Program-made: the position numbers and the translations under genes | Shown here: positions 1 through 15,000 of the stretch, in pieces | Numbering within the stretch: the stretch's first letter is position 1 | How the letters are laid out: each line of letters starts with the position of its first letter | Origin: Glandiceps talaboti | Lineage: Eukaryota; Hemichordata; Enteropneusta; Spengelidae | Length of the DNA stretch: 64,000 nucleotides | Reading direction: 5' to 3' | Assembly (NCBI RefSeq): GCF_964340395.1 | Contig: NC_135550.1 | Span: 682,001 to 746,000 of the forward strand | The notes under the pieces: generated by a model | The model's input: only the letters and a program-made list of their open reading frames with translations | The model's database searches: none | Told to the model about the DNA's origin: nothing

Positions 1-70
1 AACAAAATTCCTTTCAAAGCTATTGATACTCCAGATGTAGAGTATATTCTGAATTCAAGGTTAGTGTACA
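1..70 (+). CDS. possible upstream exon of the KNL1-like gene (uncertain)
   Basis: Frame 1 is open from the window edge to a stop at 79-81 and reads plausibly into the next exon, which lies in the same frame. The best-looking donor (GTTAGT after position 59) leaves the wrong phase. A weaker GTATAG donor after position 70 leaves one base and would join the exon at 122 in phase. Either way the intron would be only about 50-65 bp, so this exon or its boundary may be wrong. Confidence 0.3.
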
Positions 71-121
71 GTATAGTATAAACAGATAAATGTATACATG
101 TACCTCATTTCTGTTCAACAG

Positions 122-190
122 AAACTATTCTTGCAGGAGATGAACTTGAGTATGATATTGTAGATATTGAACTGGAATCTTTGTTAGCAG
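122..190 (+). CDS. KNL1: KNL1-like exon a
   Basis: The acceptor TTCAACAG precedes 122 and the donor GTAATG follows 190. It encodes about 22 residues including GDELEYDIVDIELESLLA, and its last base combines with the first two of the exon at 8554 to make an Asp codon. An alternative acceptor at 136/137 keeps the same phase and would shorten the exon by 15 bases. Confidence 0.65.
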
Positions 191-1121
191 GTAATGTTAT
201 ATTTATTCTACTCATAATCTGTCAATTTGGACTTACTTCAATGTCAGCTTGTAATTTTTTTTAGCACAACTGAACTTCTTTGGTTCAGTAGTGCTATAGG
301 CATGGCAAAGTGTCTGTCTGTCTGTCAGTATGGATGTGGAATTGATGTATTTGTGTAAACAACTTAAAGTCAAGGTTGGAGGTGGACGGCCCCGACCACC
401 ACTCTTGGAAAATAGCCGGCATTAGCAAGCTGCCTACTGGTTCTATTGTGTTTCGTCAAAATACAATATACACAAAAGATAAGATAAAAAAAGATGGGAA
501 TACTTTCGAAAGTATGTGAAGTAAAGGGCTGGCATATCACTTATGAAATGCATAGAACACAAAACAAGGTGTACAGGTGGTCGGAGGAAATTGACACGTA
601 ATGACAATGGTCGGGTGATCATACACAGAACAGAGACATGCAATGACTACATTGGGTAGGAATGAGTTGACACGTAAAACAGTAGAGACGGCAATCGTAC
701 ACAACACAATGGACATGTGACAGTATGCAGTTAATTATTACCATAACCGCACAAACATGATGAAAGAGAACAATATGAATAATTTGACACTTCTAACAAT
801 GGTCAGGTGATCACTTTCAGACAATGGTAATAGATCAATAAGTTTACACGATAAGATGATGACATGGCAAACACAAAACAACAACTGTTACAATGTAAGC
901 GGGCTCACAATCAAACACGGCCGTTTTTTTTCAATGCATATATGGCATACCTGTCGGCAAAATAAAGTTACAAGTATTGCTACGTAAATGTTTACATTAA
1001 TTCACTGTAAATGGTGTGACAGAATCAAATCAAGCTGAATAAAACCAGAGTATATAAAATGTACAGAAACTTAGCATTCTTCACCATTCTCATGATTAAG
1101 ACAAGCGATACTATAACAACC

Positions 1122-1174
<53 letters not shown>

Positions 1175-4100
1175 GCATGTCAATTTAAAAGTTCATCACA
1201 TCCAGCAAGTGCAAGAAGTCATTAGATGAAGAAAATGAAAATAATTTACAGCAAATTTGAAGAAAGCCAGAGTACAGCAGAATACCAATTCATAAAGTCA
1301 CCACAGAGATCAAAGCAAGTGGACTACATTCCATAATGAGTGGGTTAGAAGTCGCAAGTTGTGGTCATACTACCGACTGGGCAAGGGTATGTTTTGCCGG
1401 CTTTGTCAAAAGTTCAATATGTAGCACATAAAGATGCAGTCACATACAAAGTAACAACCCAAACAACCAAGAACATTGCTGCAGTAATCCAACCTGAAGC
1501 AAACAACGACGCCATCACCGCTGCCTTCACCTCATGTATTTCATGGCTAAGCAGCAGTTTGGTTTGTCAGTGAAACAGGACTTGAATGTCAGTAAAAGTG
1601 TGACTTGTTGCATTGAAAATTCAAAGCAAGAAATGATGAATATCCTGTCCTCAGTAATTGAAGAGAAGGCGATCAACGAACTCAAAAGGTCTGATATATT
1701 TTCAATAATGCTTGACGAGACAACTGATGTTAATGTGAGAGAACAATTGACACTGAACAGTAGATACACACATATACTTAGATGCCCATGGGGATTTGTC
1801 TCAAATTCCTAAAGATGATCGCGCCACTAAAACAAGATGGTGATGACGACCTCAGTATAACCTTGAATGCTGAAACAATAACAAAGAACATGAAAAGGTC
1901 AAAGAGGGCAAAGAGTTAGAATGTGCTAGATTCGAAGGCATCAGTACAGACAGCGCCGGTGTCATGACCGGGAAGAAATCAGGTGTTGTAAAGAGGCTAC
2001 AATTAAGATATTGCAAAGACAGCCATTGGTATACACTGCAGTACACACCAATTGCATTGTTACAAGCAGTGAATGTTATACCATACATCAAGAAGTTCAC
2101 ATCCATTTTGAGACAACAAATGTTTGATTTTTACAACAACAGCGTAGTTAGAATGGCAGGGCTACACGCAATCCAGTCAACATTACACAAAAAAACCTCC
2201 TTAAACCAATCGAGTCTTCCTCCACTAGATGGCTTAGCATGGAATTGTCGGTGTCAAGACTCGATAAGACTTTCGTGAGCACCATTTATGTCTAGATAGA
2301 GAAGGGGAAGAACATGGTGATGCCAAGGTAGTCGGTCTTAGCAGCTTGATGTGTTCATGCGGTTTATAGCAACCACATGCTACTAATGTGTGACTTACTA
2401 CCAAACGTCAATAAGTTATCAAGAGTCCTGCAGGCCAAAGAGTTCTTGCACAGCCAACTGAAACCAGTGATTAATTTGACCATTTCAACTATACAGAACA
2501 TGAAGACAAGCAATGGTGTAAATTTGCAGCAATTACCAGACATCCTCGGCAAACTCGAAAGTTCAGCCATCACCGTGAGAAAATGCAGCGACGACGAACA
2601 ATTCTTCACACATCACATTCACGAGAAATACATTAACACACTTGTTGACAACATTAAACACCAATTTCCTGACGAAGACACCAGTATATTAGGACAGTTT
2701 CAGATAACCGACCCAAACAGTCTACTTAGTACTGAGGATACAACTACCTATGGAAACGAAGATGTTAGCATGTTAGCAGAACATTTCGTATCCTATCGAC
2801 ATCAATGAATGGAGCAGCTTCAAGAACTATGCTCATGACACAGTTTGCAAACAACCAGACCTGAAATCTGACACTGTTGTCAAGCTTTTGAGTACAAGTT
2901 CATCCTTGCAACTCACCTTTCCACAGATAACACATCTTGCCAAGATCTACAGAGTTCTACCCTGTCACACCACCGACTCTGAAAACTTTTTCCCAGTTGA
3001 ACCTTGTGAAGACAGTATTGCGTAATCACCTAAATGAAACCAGCCTAGACAGCCTGATAAGAATTGCCATTGATTGGCCGCCAGTGGAAGACTACGATTA
3101 CTGTGCCACATTGCCGAGTTGGGCTGAGAAGAAAAATCGGCGTATTCGTGTGAACGTCAAGTAGATTAAAATGAACTCAATGTAATGACACTTCAACACA
3201 AATGTGATTTTATTTCATCTGAATTTGTTTTCAGTTTCATTCAAGTATGCGACAGCTGTACTACTGTAGAAATTATTTGACTGTCCGTTTTGCTAAGTTG
3301 TAGCAGACAATTAATTAGTCTATCTGCTAGACCTTGGATGTTCTTCCGATACAATATGACACACGACCGAACATCGCTATCGAGGATGGAACATCCAATG
3401 TCTAGCAAATGTCATCAGGATATAAATAACTGCCAATCAGAGAACCGCATTAGCGACAAGCACAAACAGAGGACAATAGCTAATTTTTCATGCATATTCA
3501 TCTTAAAGTGTACATGCAAAGGTACATACTTTTTTTTGTAATTATGTTTATTTTGCCATAAAAATAAATGAAATTGCATTCATACCTCTAAATATTGCAC
3601 GCATTGGCAAGAAAGTCGCAAAAATACTTGCCCCCTTAATCCCCTGTGCTTCGACTAACTTCGACACCGCAACCAACTCACGAAAGGTGTCGAGGTCCCA
3701 CGTGTTACAAAAGCCTTCTAAGCCTTTGTGTAATGTTTACTTATGAATTACTAATTACGCTTGCATTATAGTATTATCTGTAACTGTACATATTGTGGTG
3801 TACCAGTTTAGTCTTCCGACAACAATGGTTCCTTGGTGTTTTGTCGGCAGCACCCGCAGTGAAACATCACCCTACACATATTTCCGAGTTATATAACTGA
3901 GTAGGTAATAATGGGTGAAGGCAGTTGAAATCACGTAAAAACTGGACAGTGACGCCATACAGTGAAAGTCGGTAAATGTTACCGGGGCCGGGGTTCTCCA
4001 CGCCACCGGTGTAGCCATGATCAAAGCGAAAAAAGGAAGACAAATAAAATAATTTGAAATGATGTTTTCAAGAAAGCAAGTTAGCTTCATAAAATATTTT

Positions 4101-7100
4101 CATTACGATAGCATTTGTTTTTAAACAATGCGTAGTCCGATTGTATGTTTTGATTTCCATGTTGCTGGGAGTCGATCGTTTTCATTGTGATACATCACAT
4201 ACATCGTCGGAATGATATCAAAGTAAAAAGACGCAACGCTCATTATAATGTTGCTATTTTTGTTTCCATTGTTTTGTCTACATGAACAATTACCGTGTCA
4301 TGCCAATCACATGTCAAAAGTGGATGGACACAGCAAAGCACAGTCACCCGATTTCCTTTATTTTTATGGCAAAATAAACATAATTACGAAAAAAAGTATG
4401 TACCTTTGCATGTACACTTTAAGGAGGGGCTTGTAAAAATAACCACCAATGCGTTAACTGAAATGTGGGAATGACAACGTCTACACACTCATCAAGCTCA
4501 CAATTACCATAAACCGATAAGACATAATAATGACATAAGTGTGTTTGTCAACACCTGCATGCAGAGATTGCATATATTAAAGTATATATATGCATACATG
4601 ACCCAACCCACCGCTTAATGTAATCTCAATGGAATGTCCGGTCTGAAAATGACATTTGCTAGACTGTTCGGGTAAGCCCTCACTATATAGTATCGAAAGA
4701 AAGCCTGAACGTTTAGCAGCAAGACTAACAATTAATCTTGTTGGTTATCAGTTGGAAAGTAAACAATTAGCCCCATAAAACTCATTGAGACCATGTGTGG
4801 TCATTTTAGTGTCAGCTTACCCTTTTGTCTAGCTGTGAACTCAAACTTCATTAATTACCAGTATCACATCACACATACATACACAGTGTTTTACACAACA
4901 AAATTCTTCATAAAATTCATTTATAGTTCATTTTTTAAAATGATTTTGATAATGATAAATGATTAACAAATTAAACGTCCTTTACGTTGTCATTATTTAA
5001 TAACAAAATAAAACAAAAAAATACTAGTATCAGCTTTTAGTGAAACTTTTACAACTTCAACTTTTAATAATAATAATAATAATAATATTTATTTCTTTAA
5101 AAAAAAAAAAAAACACTTTCCATGTAAAAACATCTCAAAACGCCTTACAGCACTAAGATACTATTAAAACACAATACATCAGAGAAAGTGAATAAAGCAA
5201 TCATACAGTAAAAAAGTATGTTTTAAGATTTGATTTTAAAATATTAAAATTTTCACTCGAACGGAGTGCAACAGGCAGCCAATTCCACAAACGTGGAGCA
5301 CATGACTTAAAGGCCCTGTCACCATAAAACACTGTGTTAACTACGGGCTGCTGTAATGTTTTTGCTGCTGCTGTAGTAGATCGAAGGGTGCTAATACTAC
5401 TCTGATGTCCAGTCATCATAAAACAACAAACTATACAACATGTATTGACAACTCACAACTTTAACATTACAATGTATAGTCCAGTGACAACATTCAAGAC
5501 TATAATAAAACATTTCTGGTACGTGTATATACTTTACATGCAACAACTTGTTCATGTATTGGCAACTTATACTACTTTGAAGTAAGCCATCATAACAAAG
5601 AGTTACTAACACATAGTTTACATGCAATGTTTACATCTAAGTCATTTCTAGCCCCGCTTCTCTGGATAATCTAATTGATCGGGTTGCGCCACTTGTACGG
5701 AATTTCGACTCCAATTTCTCTTTGATAGGGCTGTTCCTTGGATTTGAAAAATCAATGGCTCGCTGATTTGCACTTCTTGTTGCAAATGTTTGACTTGCAA
5801 TTCAAGGTTTTTCGGGGATATTTCCTTGTAATATTTCTGTAGCATGGCTTTGTCAAGTTGTCAATACATGAAAAATGTATAGTTGCATGCAAAGTTTTAG
5901 TCTCGATTCCAACTGTGGTTTCTAAACCCTAACCTGTGAGTGGACCTTTAATGGTAACAATACTGTATAGGAACTAGATTAGTAAAGTTTATACCAGTAA
6001 CGTGTTGTTATAGTCTTGTCACTCAACTATGAAGTTAAAGTTATATGAGTTGTCAATACATGATGTAAAGTTTGTTATTTTCTGATTGGACATCAGAGTA
6101 GTATTAAAGTTGAAGTTGTAAAAGTTTCACTATTAAAAGTTGATACTAGTATTTTCTAGTAATGTGTTATTAAATAATGACAACACAAAAGTTGAAGATG
6201 TTAGTCTTTACAGCTGATTTGACAAAATAAAGAACAAAAATGAAAGTTTGCCTCCCAGTTTACTTCATTTGTGGAAGTGTGTACAGTATATGACTTGCAG
6301 ATTTACGAGCTTATCCCAAGAATTCAATGGGTTTGCCTGAATGAATAGACAAGTTTATACTGTACAAGGAGTTTTCTGCTTTTCCTTGACAACTGTAAAG
6401 TCTTGCTTTCTCTTCAGAGATATATGCTCATCAATTTTATGTTTGAATGAGTCCATGTAAATAGTTAATACCTGCAAATTACAACTATGAAAACTGCACA
6501 TATTTAAAGTAGAATTACATCCGATTGTAGAAGCTATATCATTAAAAAATACATGGGACTAGTATTTTCATACAACTTACTTACAAGGCGACTACTAAGT
6601 GTGTCCACCCTGGTGATATAATGTACCTTTAAGTTTTAGAGTAACTTCAACAATGTCTGTCACTCTTGTAGTAATCTAACAATATATATGTAAACATTTA
6701 TTTTTGTTCTTTATTTTGTCAAATCAGCTGTAATCATTTTTTTTTTAAATGTGTAAAACACTGTGCGTGCATGTGTGATGTGATACTAGTAATTACTGAA
6801 GTTTGAGTCCATAGCTAGACAAAAGGTAGTCTATCTGCTAGACCTCGGATGTTCTTCCGATAGAATACAACACACGCCCAAACATCGCTATCGAGGATGG
6901 AACATCCGAAGTCTAGCAAATGTCATCAGGATATAAATAACTGCCAATCAGAGAACCGTATTAGCGACAAGTACAAACAGGACAATAGCTAATTTTTCAT
7001 GCATATTCATCTTAGGCTTGTAAAAATAACCACCAATGCGTTAACTGAAATGTGTGAATGACAACGTCTACACACTCATCAAGCTCACAATTACCATAAA

Positions 7101-9046
7101 CCGATAAGACATAATAATGACATAAATGTGTTTGTCAACACCTGCATGCAGAGATTGAATATATTAAAGTATATATATATGCATATATGGCCCAACCCAC
7201 TAATCTCAATGGAATGTCCGGTCTGAAAATGACATTAGCTAGACTGTTCGGGCAAGCCCTCACTGCGAACTTCGTTCGCTTGTGGTATCGAAAGAAAGCC
7301 TGAACGTCTAGCAGCAAGACTAGACAAAAGGGTAAACTGACACTAAAATGACCACACACTGTCTCAATGAGTTTTATTGGGCTAATTGTTTACTTTCCAA
7401 CTGATAACCAACAAGATTACTTGTTGGCTACAACTTAGCAAAACAGACAGTCAGTTACAGTATTTAGATTTACGTCATGGTGTCACTGTATTGTGTTATG
7501 TCTACATTTTTTTAAGTGAGACACACTTTGGCCCCAAAATTGTACAGAAAGTATCAGCAATCAGTCATGTAGTGAACTTTTCTGCCGCAGTTTATTTAGA
7601 GTAACATTGTCATATAGCTTTATTTCTTACTGTCAACAACGGATATATTTTTCTCTTTATTTTATTCGGTTAATAATTAATGAAAATCAATTGAAAAATG
7701 TGCACTCTACCGTGTTTATTTCACACAGTATGATAGTAAGTAAGTGTGATGTACTGGGAGAAATTGGGTCATGTCCTGAAGAACAAGTTGTCACGTTATA
7801 TGTTAATTATGAATATTAATTAGCTCATGAATATTGATATCATCCGGGACCATTTATTCAATCGGGAGTTCCCTGTGCATATTACAAAGTTAACAACAGA
7901 GATGGGTAGGTAAGTGAGTACAGATTCAAAATGTGTACACAAATATGCCTAGCAGCAGGACCACGGCCATAGCGATAGATTAATTGTTTATATTCCAAAG
8001 ATGAAAAGTGGGAAGGGCAGGCAAGTTAATAAAGATTCCAAAAATGCATGCAATACACCTAACAACAAGACCACACCCATAGCAACATCTAACAGTTGTA
8101 CTACAACACCATTGGTGCTATTTTTTCTGACAAGATTAAGAAAGTGAAATTATTGGATGATATTCATAAGCAGTGATGTTGCTAATTTTAAAAGTAGCCT
8201 ATAAAACATGAAAAGTAAGTGGTTATGTCTATGAATGAGACCTATGAATCTGCCCAACAACAGATATATACTGAAACAACAGAATTTTTAAACAAATTAC
8301 ATGCAACAAAAAGGTAGCAGACAAGGATTGCAGAGTAGGTGCCAGGTTCATTTTGCTGTCTATTGGCTCTTATCTACATTCCTGATAAGTACCATTGACA
8401 TCATAATTACTGTCATTGTCAAGAAAACTTGTGTCCATTTCTTGAAATCTTCATACTGGGCTCTAGAGTTGGATTTGAATTCACAGGATTATTAGAATTG
8501 TTTTGGTAAGCAGTGCAGTATTGTGAGTAGGTCTTTTTATCTATCATTGTCAGATGATGCATCACCATGTGCTCAGCTTGCACATAGAATGGCACTAGGA
8601 ACCTTAAATAAAGTATCTTTACAACAAAAATGTCAAACAACTAAAAAGTTACCATTGGTAAGTACTACCTGTCCTTTCATCCTCTTCAATGTGTTTCTCT
8701 TACATGTCTTGTTTATTGCCAACCAAATTCTCCATGTGATGATCTATTTATCTTGATATATTACTGTTCATATTTTGAACCACACCTGTAATAGTTGTTT
8801 TCAACCCAGTGCTCCAAGTCCTGGTAAAGCTGATACTCACAAATTTTTATTTCAGTTTGTAGTAACTGCAAATGGCTAGCCTCATACCCTAATCTTGTTT
8901 TTAATTAATTGCAGCTCTAATTTTGAATTTGTTTATAGGTTGTATGTAACAATGCAAAAATGATTTAAAATAATGAGTCAATCTTCGCATACATACATAC
9001 ATACATACATACATACATACATACATACATACATACATACATACTG

Positions 9047-9077
<31 letters not shown>

Positions 9078-12000
9078 CATACACACACATACATACATAC
9101 ATACATACATACATACTTACATACACAGATACATACATACATATATACACATACATACATACATACATACATACATACATACATACATACACATACATAC
9201 TTACATACATACATACACATACATACATACATACATACATACATACATTTTAAATTTCAAATTAGTCACTAAGCCTTGTTATATTCATTTTCAGATGTAA
9301 CACATGTGGCTACTTTACATACCTTACATTTCATAGTGTTTTTAGTCTGCAATGGGCACCACCCGGAGGGAACATTAGGTTGAGTTCTTTGTGTGTGTGC
9401 GTCTGTCTGTACATTCACCCTCATATCGCTGGCATGCACCAATTGATTTCTACCAAATCTAGCATAAAGGTAACATTACTATGTGAGACATACATATATG
9501 CATGTCACTTTGTTTTATGACCAAATCAAATATGGCCAATTGGTGGCCATGTTTATTTTTAATTTCAAACTTTTGGAGGTGTAATACATAGTGACTACAT
9601 TCAAGTGCCTACACCCATATTATCAAATGTGAGCTTTCTTTTAAGACTTCGACCTTGAAGGTCTTCAAGGTCAAATAGCCATTTCAAGTGATGACTCATG
9701 ATATTTTAATCATGTCTTGGTTTTTAGTTAGTGACTAATTTGAATTTTAAAATATATGTCACTTAATTTTGCGACGTTGACCTTAATAGCAAAATGTTTG
9801 TGATAAATAAGGCTTAGCACATTTTGCCTGTTATCTCCAAACGGTTTAATACATATGGACACCATTCCAGTGTCTACCCCATCTTATCGATGATCAGCTT
9901 TCTAATGAGACATTGACTTTTCACCTTGACAAAACATTCTCAAGGTGATATGATCAAAATTTTTCTTTCTATGTTAACTCAAGAAGTTGAATAAATAAAG
10001 ATTCCATTCAAATGTCTCTACCCCAAAGGTCAGCTTTCTTTTCATGTCTTGACCTTGATCTCTATAATCAAGGTCAAATAACAAATTGGTCATTATATTA
10101 TACCAGTATATTGATGGCAAAAATCAAGAGTTCTGATTGGTCTTGACAACAAATTAGCATGTCTAAAATGAGCGATAATGAACAGTTGGCACATATCCAA
10201 ATACTACTTGGAGTTCATTTTTGGGAGGCAAATAAAACCAATAAAAGTTCTTATCTTGTTTCCGAATATTAATAGCGATAAACTACCCCCTGGAAATGGT
10301 ATACCAATCAGTTTTGACCAGTGAACTCAATATATGCATTCGCTATCGCTTGTACATAGATTTCGTTCATTGGTTTATTGCTTAAATAAATTATAAAGTT
10401 TTGTATTGAGACACCATAGTCTATAAGGTACGCCGTGACAGGGCACCCTCACACATCGGCCAACCCCTCTCAGAGGTCGGTGAGGGCGGAATGTCATGAC
10501 GTATCTTACAATCTAGAGACACCATTCAAATTTGCGTAATAACTTTGCCGTAAAACACACAAGCTGAGGACTATGTCTTTGATTGGGATTGAGGGTTTGT
10601 TTGCAAATAGAACAGTAATAAGGAATGGGTATGGTTGGTAAAACTCTACCAGAGTTACATGTACCTACTGTAGTCACTTTACTGGGGTTCCCAAACAAAT
10701 TTGTGGTACATGGTAAAAGTGGCTTGTTTTCCTGTACATTATACCATGATTTTATTTATTTGGGAGCCCTGGTAAAGTGACTTGGAAAGTCTGGTAAATA
10801 TTACTGTTACCTACTTACAGTCCTTAGCAAAACCAATGATGTTTATGTGTGGTCAATAAATTAGATGCAACTTGTATATTGTCTCTTCCATCTTGACTGT
10901 TCATTCCTGTGTCCAAACCCATTATGTACCCTCAAAACCCCAAATTTCAACATGTGCTCATATTCAATACAAGACCTATAACAAATTGATGATCAAGAAT
11001 CCCCGCTCTCTCCACACACACAGCACACACTCTTATACATATATACACATACATGTACAAATAGCTATTATAAAACTAGATACTGTACAATAATGCAGGT
11101 TTTCTCCTATTTCTTATTCCATCATTCTATCATTGTTATTTCATCATTATTTTATTATTTCATCATTTTATTATTATTTCATCATTATTTCATTCTTATT
11201 TGGTTTTTATTTCATTCTTATTTGGTTTTTATTTCATTCTTATTTGGTCATTATTTCATTCTTATTCCATTATTATTTGGTCATGATTTCATTCTTATTC
11301 CATTCTTATTTGGTCATGATTTCATTCTTGTTCCATTATTATTTGGTCATGATTTCATTCTTATTCCATTATTATTTGGTCATGATTTCATTCTTATTCC
11401 ATTCTTATTTGGTCATGATTTTATTCTTATTCCATTCTTATTTGGTCATGATTTCATTCTTATTCCATTCTTATTTGGTCTTGATTTCATTCTTATTCCA
11501 TTATTATTTGGTCATGATTTCATTCTTATTCCATTCTTATTTGGTCTTGATTTCATTCTTATTTGGTCATGATTTCATTCTTATTTCTTCTTATTTGGTC
11601 ATGATTTCATTCTTATTTGGTCATGATTTCATTCTTATGACTACCCAACACCGGACTTCACGGCATTTTACTGCCTACGAGTAACCATATTTCATGTATG
11701 CGAAAGCCTAGAGTGGAAACGAGAAGACGTACACTAACACTAGTAACAGTAAGGAGATTTTGCCTGGAATCAACAACTTGACAGTCCCATGCCCGGGTTC
11801 CATGGCGTTTTGCATTTCTCTGATAATACTTTGCGGTCTTGCTTCAAATTCTACGAATAGGCACTTGTGTTATATTGTCTAAAAGAGTAATGGTGCCATT
11901 TAGTACTTCTTGGCCTGCCTTGACTACCTCTTGTATTAGTATATGACTCGCAGCGTATAGCGTTGTCCGAGACATTTGCATGTTTTGCTAGCTGCATGCT

Positions 12001-15000
12001 GCAGAGAAGAGGGCGGCAACTACGGCTTGATTGGAGAAATTAGCAACTGTGGCCCAGGACCATGGTTTCGAGAACACAGAGTTAAAAATTAATATGTCCA
12101 AATAATGTTCAATTAATGTCAAGTGACAAAAAGTTTCAAGCTGATGAGCGTTCTGCATAATCATGACATAAAAAAGTATTAGTTTCATGTTTGATTAATG
12201 ACATTTTATTTATTAGTGAGCATTATTGGTCTCAAATTAATAATAATTATTTCATTATGAATATGGTATTTTATCTCATGATTATTTGAACATTATTTTA
12301 TTCTTTTTATCTGTTTTCTCAAAACCATGGTCCAGGGCCCTCTCCACAGGCACTCGGTTCCAGGGTTGTGTCTTGGGGTAGTTTTGTCACTAGTATCAGA
12401 ATTCAATAAAATGTCGATAATAACAATAATATAGACGTGTATAAGCCAAACGTTTATGAAAGGGGTAAAAATACACTATTTTCTGTGATCGTGCAAATTC
12501 ACTGCAACTGCACGTTACATAAAAAAATAAAGTTATTATTTTGATCTAACGTGCAGTGAATTTGCACGATCACAGAAACAACTTTAACGAGTTTATTTAT
12601 ACCCCTTTCATAAACGTTTGGCTTATACATGTCTATACTATCGTTATTTTCGGAATTTTATTGCATTCTCATAGAACTACCCCAAGACACAACCTGGAAA
12701 CAGAATGCCTGTGGCCCTCTCATAGTGAAATATGGCGTCTTTGGTGGCGAGGGTGTGCCAAGATATCCGTGTGCTGATTCGAAATTTAGAACTTGAAACT
12801 GACACCAACCAGTTGATAATATACTCGGAACAACTACTCTCCATTCAGGAAGAACTTGTCTTTGTAGCCGCTGGTACTGTTGATATACAAAGTTCTATTT
12901 TTGACAGCATCAGCCGGGTTATTGGCATTTTATGAAACCCTATCAGACATGGAATTCGAAGCCCATGGCATATGACTTACCAAACCCAAAGTGTATACGA
13001 CCCTCTTTCGAAATTTCACGAGAACAGTTAATTTTTTTTCTTTGTGAAGGTTTTATCATTCCAAAGATGTCAGCAATGTAAGAAGTGTCTGCGAGAACAG
13101 TCGAAAGGCGATTATCACAACATGGGCTATCAGTGTCAGAATTGTACGCGACCCTGACGGATGATGAACTCGAAACCAAAGTTGAACATATAATTGAACA
13201 CTGCCCAACACTGGTATGAAACGCCTTCACGGCATTTTATTGTCTATGGGTACACGTGTTACCATATTTCGTGTATGCGAAAGTCTAAGAAGGGTCGATC
13301 CTCATGGAGTGGAGTCGAGAAGGATGTGTGCAGTAAGGAGAAGACAGTACAATGTTCCTTGTCCAAACACACTGGCATATAAGTTGTTGATTCCGGGTAA
13401 AGTCTCCTTACTGTTACTAGTGTTAGTGTATGCCTTCTTGTTTCCACTCTAGGCTTTCGCGTACATGAAATATGGTTACTCGTAGACAGTAAAATGCCAT
13501 GTAATGACGTGAAGTCCGGTGTTGGGTAGTCATAAGAATGAAATCATGACCAAATAAAAAGGAAATAAGAATGAAATCATGACCAAATAAGAATGAAATA
13601 ATGACCAAATAAGAATGAAATCATGACCAAATAAGAATGAAATCATGACCAAATAAGAATGAAATCATAACCAAATAAGAATGAATTCATGACCAAATAA
13701 GAATGAATTCATGACTAAATAAGAATGAAATCATGACCAAATAAGAATGAAATAATAACCAAATAAGAATGAAATAATGACCAAATAAGAATGAAATAAT
13801 GACCAAATAAGAATGAAATAATGACCAAATAAGAATGAAATAATGACCAAGTAAGAATGAAATCATGACCAAATAAGAATGAAATCATGACCAAATAAGA
13901 ATGAAATAAGAATGAATTCATGACCAAATAAGAATGAAATAACGACCAAATAAGAATGAAATAATAACCAAATAAGAATGAAATCATAACCAAATAAGAA
14001 TGAAATAATGACCAAATAAGAATGAAATCATGACCAAATAAGAATGAAATAACGACCAAATAAGAATGAAATAATGACCAAATGAGAATGAAATCATGAC
14101 CAAATAAGAATGAAATAATAACCAAATAAGAATGAAATAATGACCAAATAAGAATGAAATAATGACCAAGTAAGAATGAAATCATGACCAAATAAGAATG
14201 AAATAAGAATGAATTCATGACCAAATAAGAATGAAATAACGACCAAATAAGAATGAAATAATGACCAAATAAGAATGAAATCATGACCAAATAAGAATGA
14301 AATAATAACCAAATAAGAATGAAATAACGACCAAATAAGAATGAAATCATAACCAAATAAGAATGAAATCATAACCAAATAAGAATGAAATAATGACCAA
14401 ATAAGAATGAAATCATGACCAAATAAGAATGAAATAACGACCAAATAAGAATGAAATAATGACCAAATGAGAATGAAATCATGACCAAATAAGAATGAAA
14501 TCATGACCAAATAAGAATGAAATCATGACCAAATAAGAATGAAATAATAACCAAATAAGAATGAAATAATAACCAAATAAGAATGAAATCATGACCAAAT
14601 AAGAATGAAATAATAACCAAATAAGAATGAAATAATAACCAAATATGAATGAAATAATGACCAAATAAGAATGAAATAATAACCAAATAAGAATGAAATA
14701 ATAACCAAATAAGAATGAAATAATAACCAAATATGAATGAAATAATGACCAAATAAGAATGAAATAATAACCAAATAAGAATGAAATAATAACCAAATAA
14801 GAATGAAATAATAACCAAATAAGAATGAAATCATGACCAAATAAGAATGAAATAATAACCAAATAAGAATGAAATAATAACCAAATAAGAATGAAATAAT
14901 AACCAAATAAGAATGAAATCATGACCAAATAAGAATGAAATAATGACCAAATAAGAATGAAATAATAACCAAATAAGAATGAAATAATAACCAAATAAGA

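Larger units (their letters stand above)
3265..7465. repeat. 4.2-kb imperfect palindrome (large inverted repeat)
   Basis: Segments of 3,270-5,640 recur in reverse complement between about 5,850 and 7,465. Matching pairs are 3272-3303 with 7428-7460, 4737-4838 with 7325-7430, 4836-4905 with 6755-6815, 4985-5070 with 6105-6190, and 5400-5470 with 6045-6100. The arms are interrupted by insertions annotated separately. The axis lies near 5,745. It may be an old foldback element or an inverted duplication of intron sequence. Confidence 0.75.

Noticed and set aside
8901-9272. Long open frames rich in Tyr/Val/Cys/Met or His/Thr/Tyr
   Set aside because: Pure translation of the (ACAT)n microsatellite on both strands.
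9330-10270. Considered as a further R1 copy
   Set aside because: Shares only style (microsatellite, similar phrases) and not the R1 landmark order.
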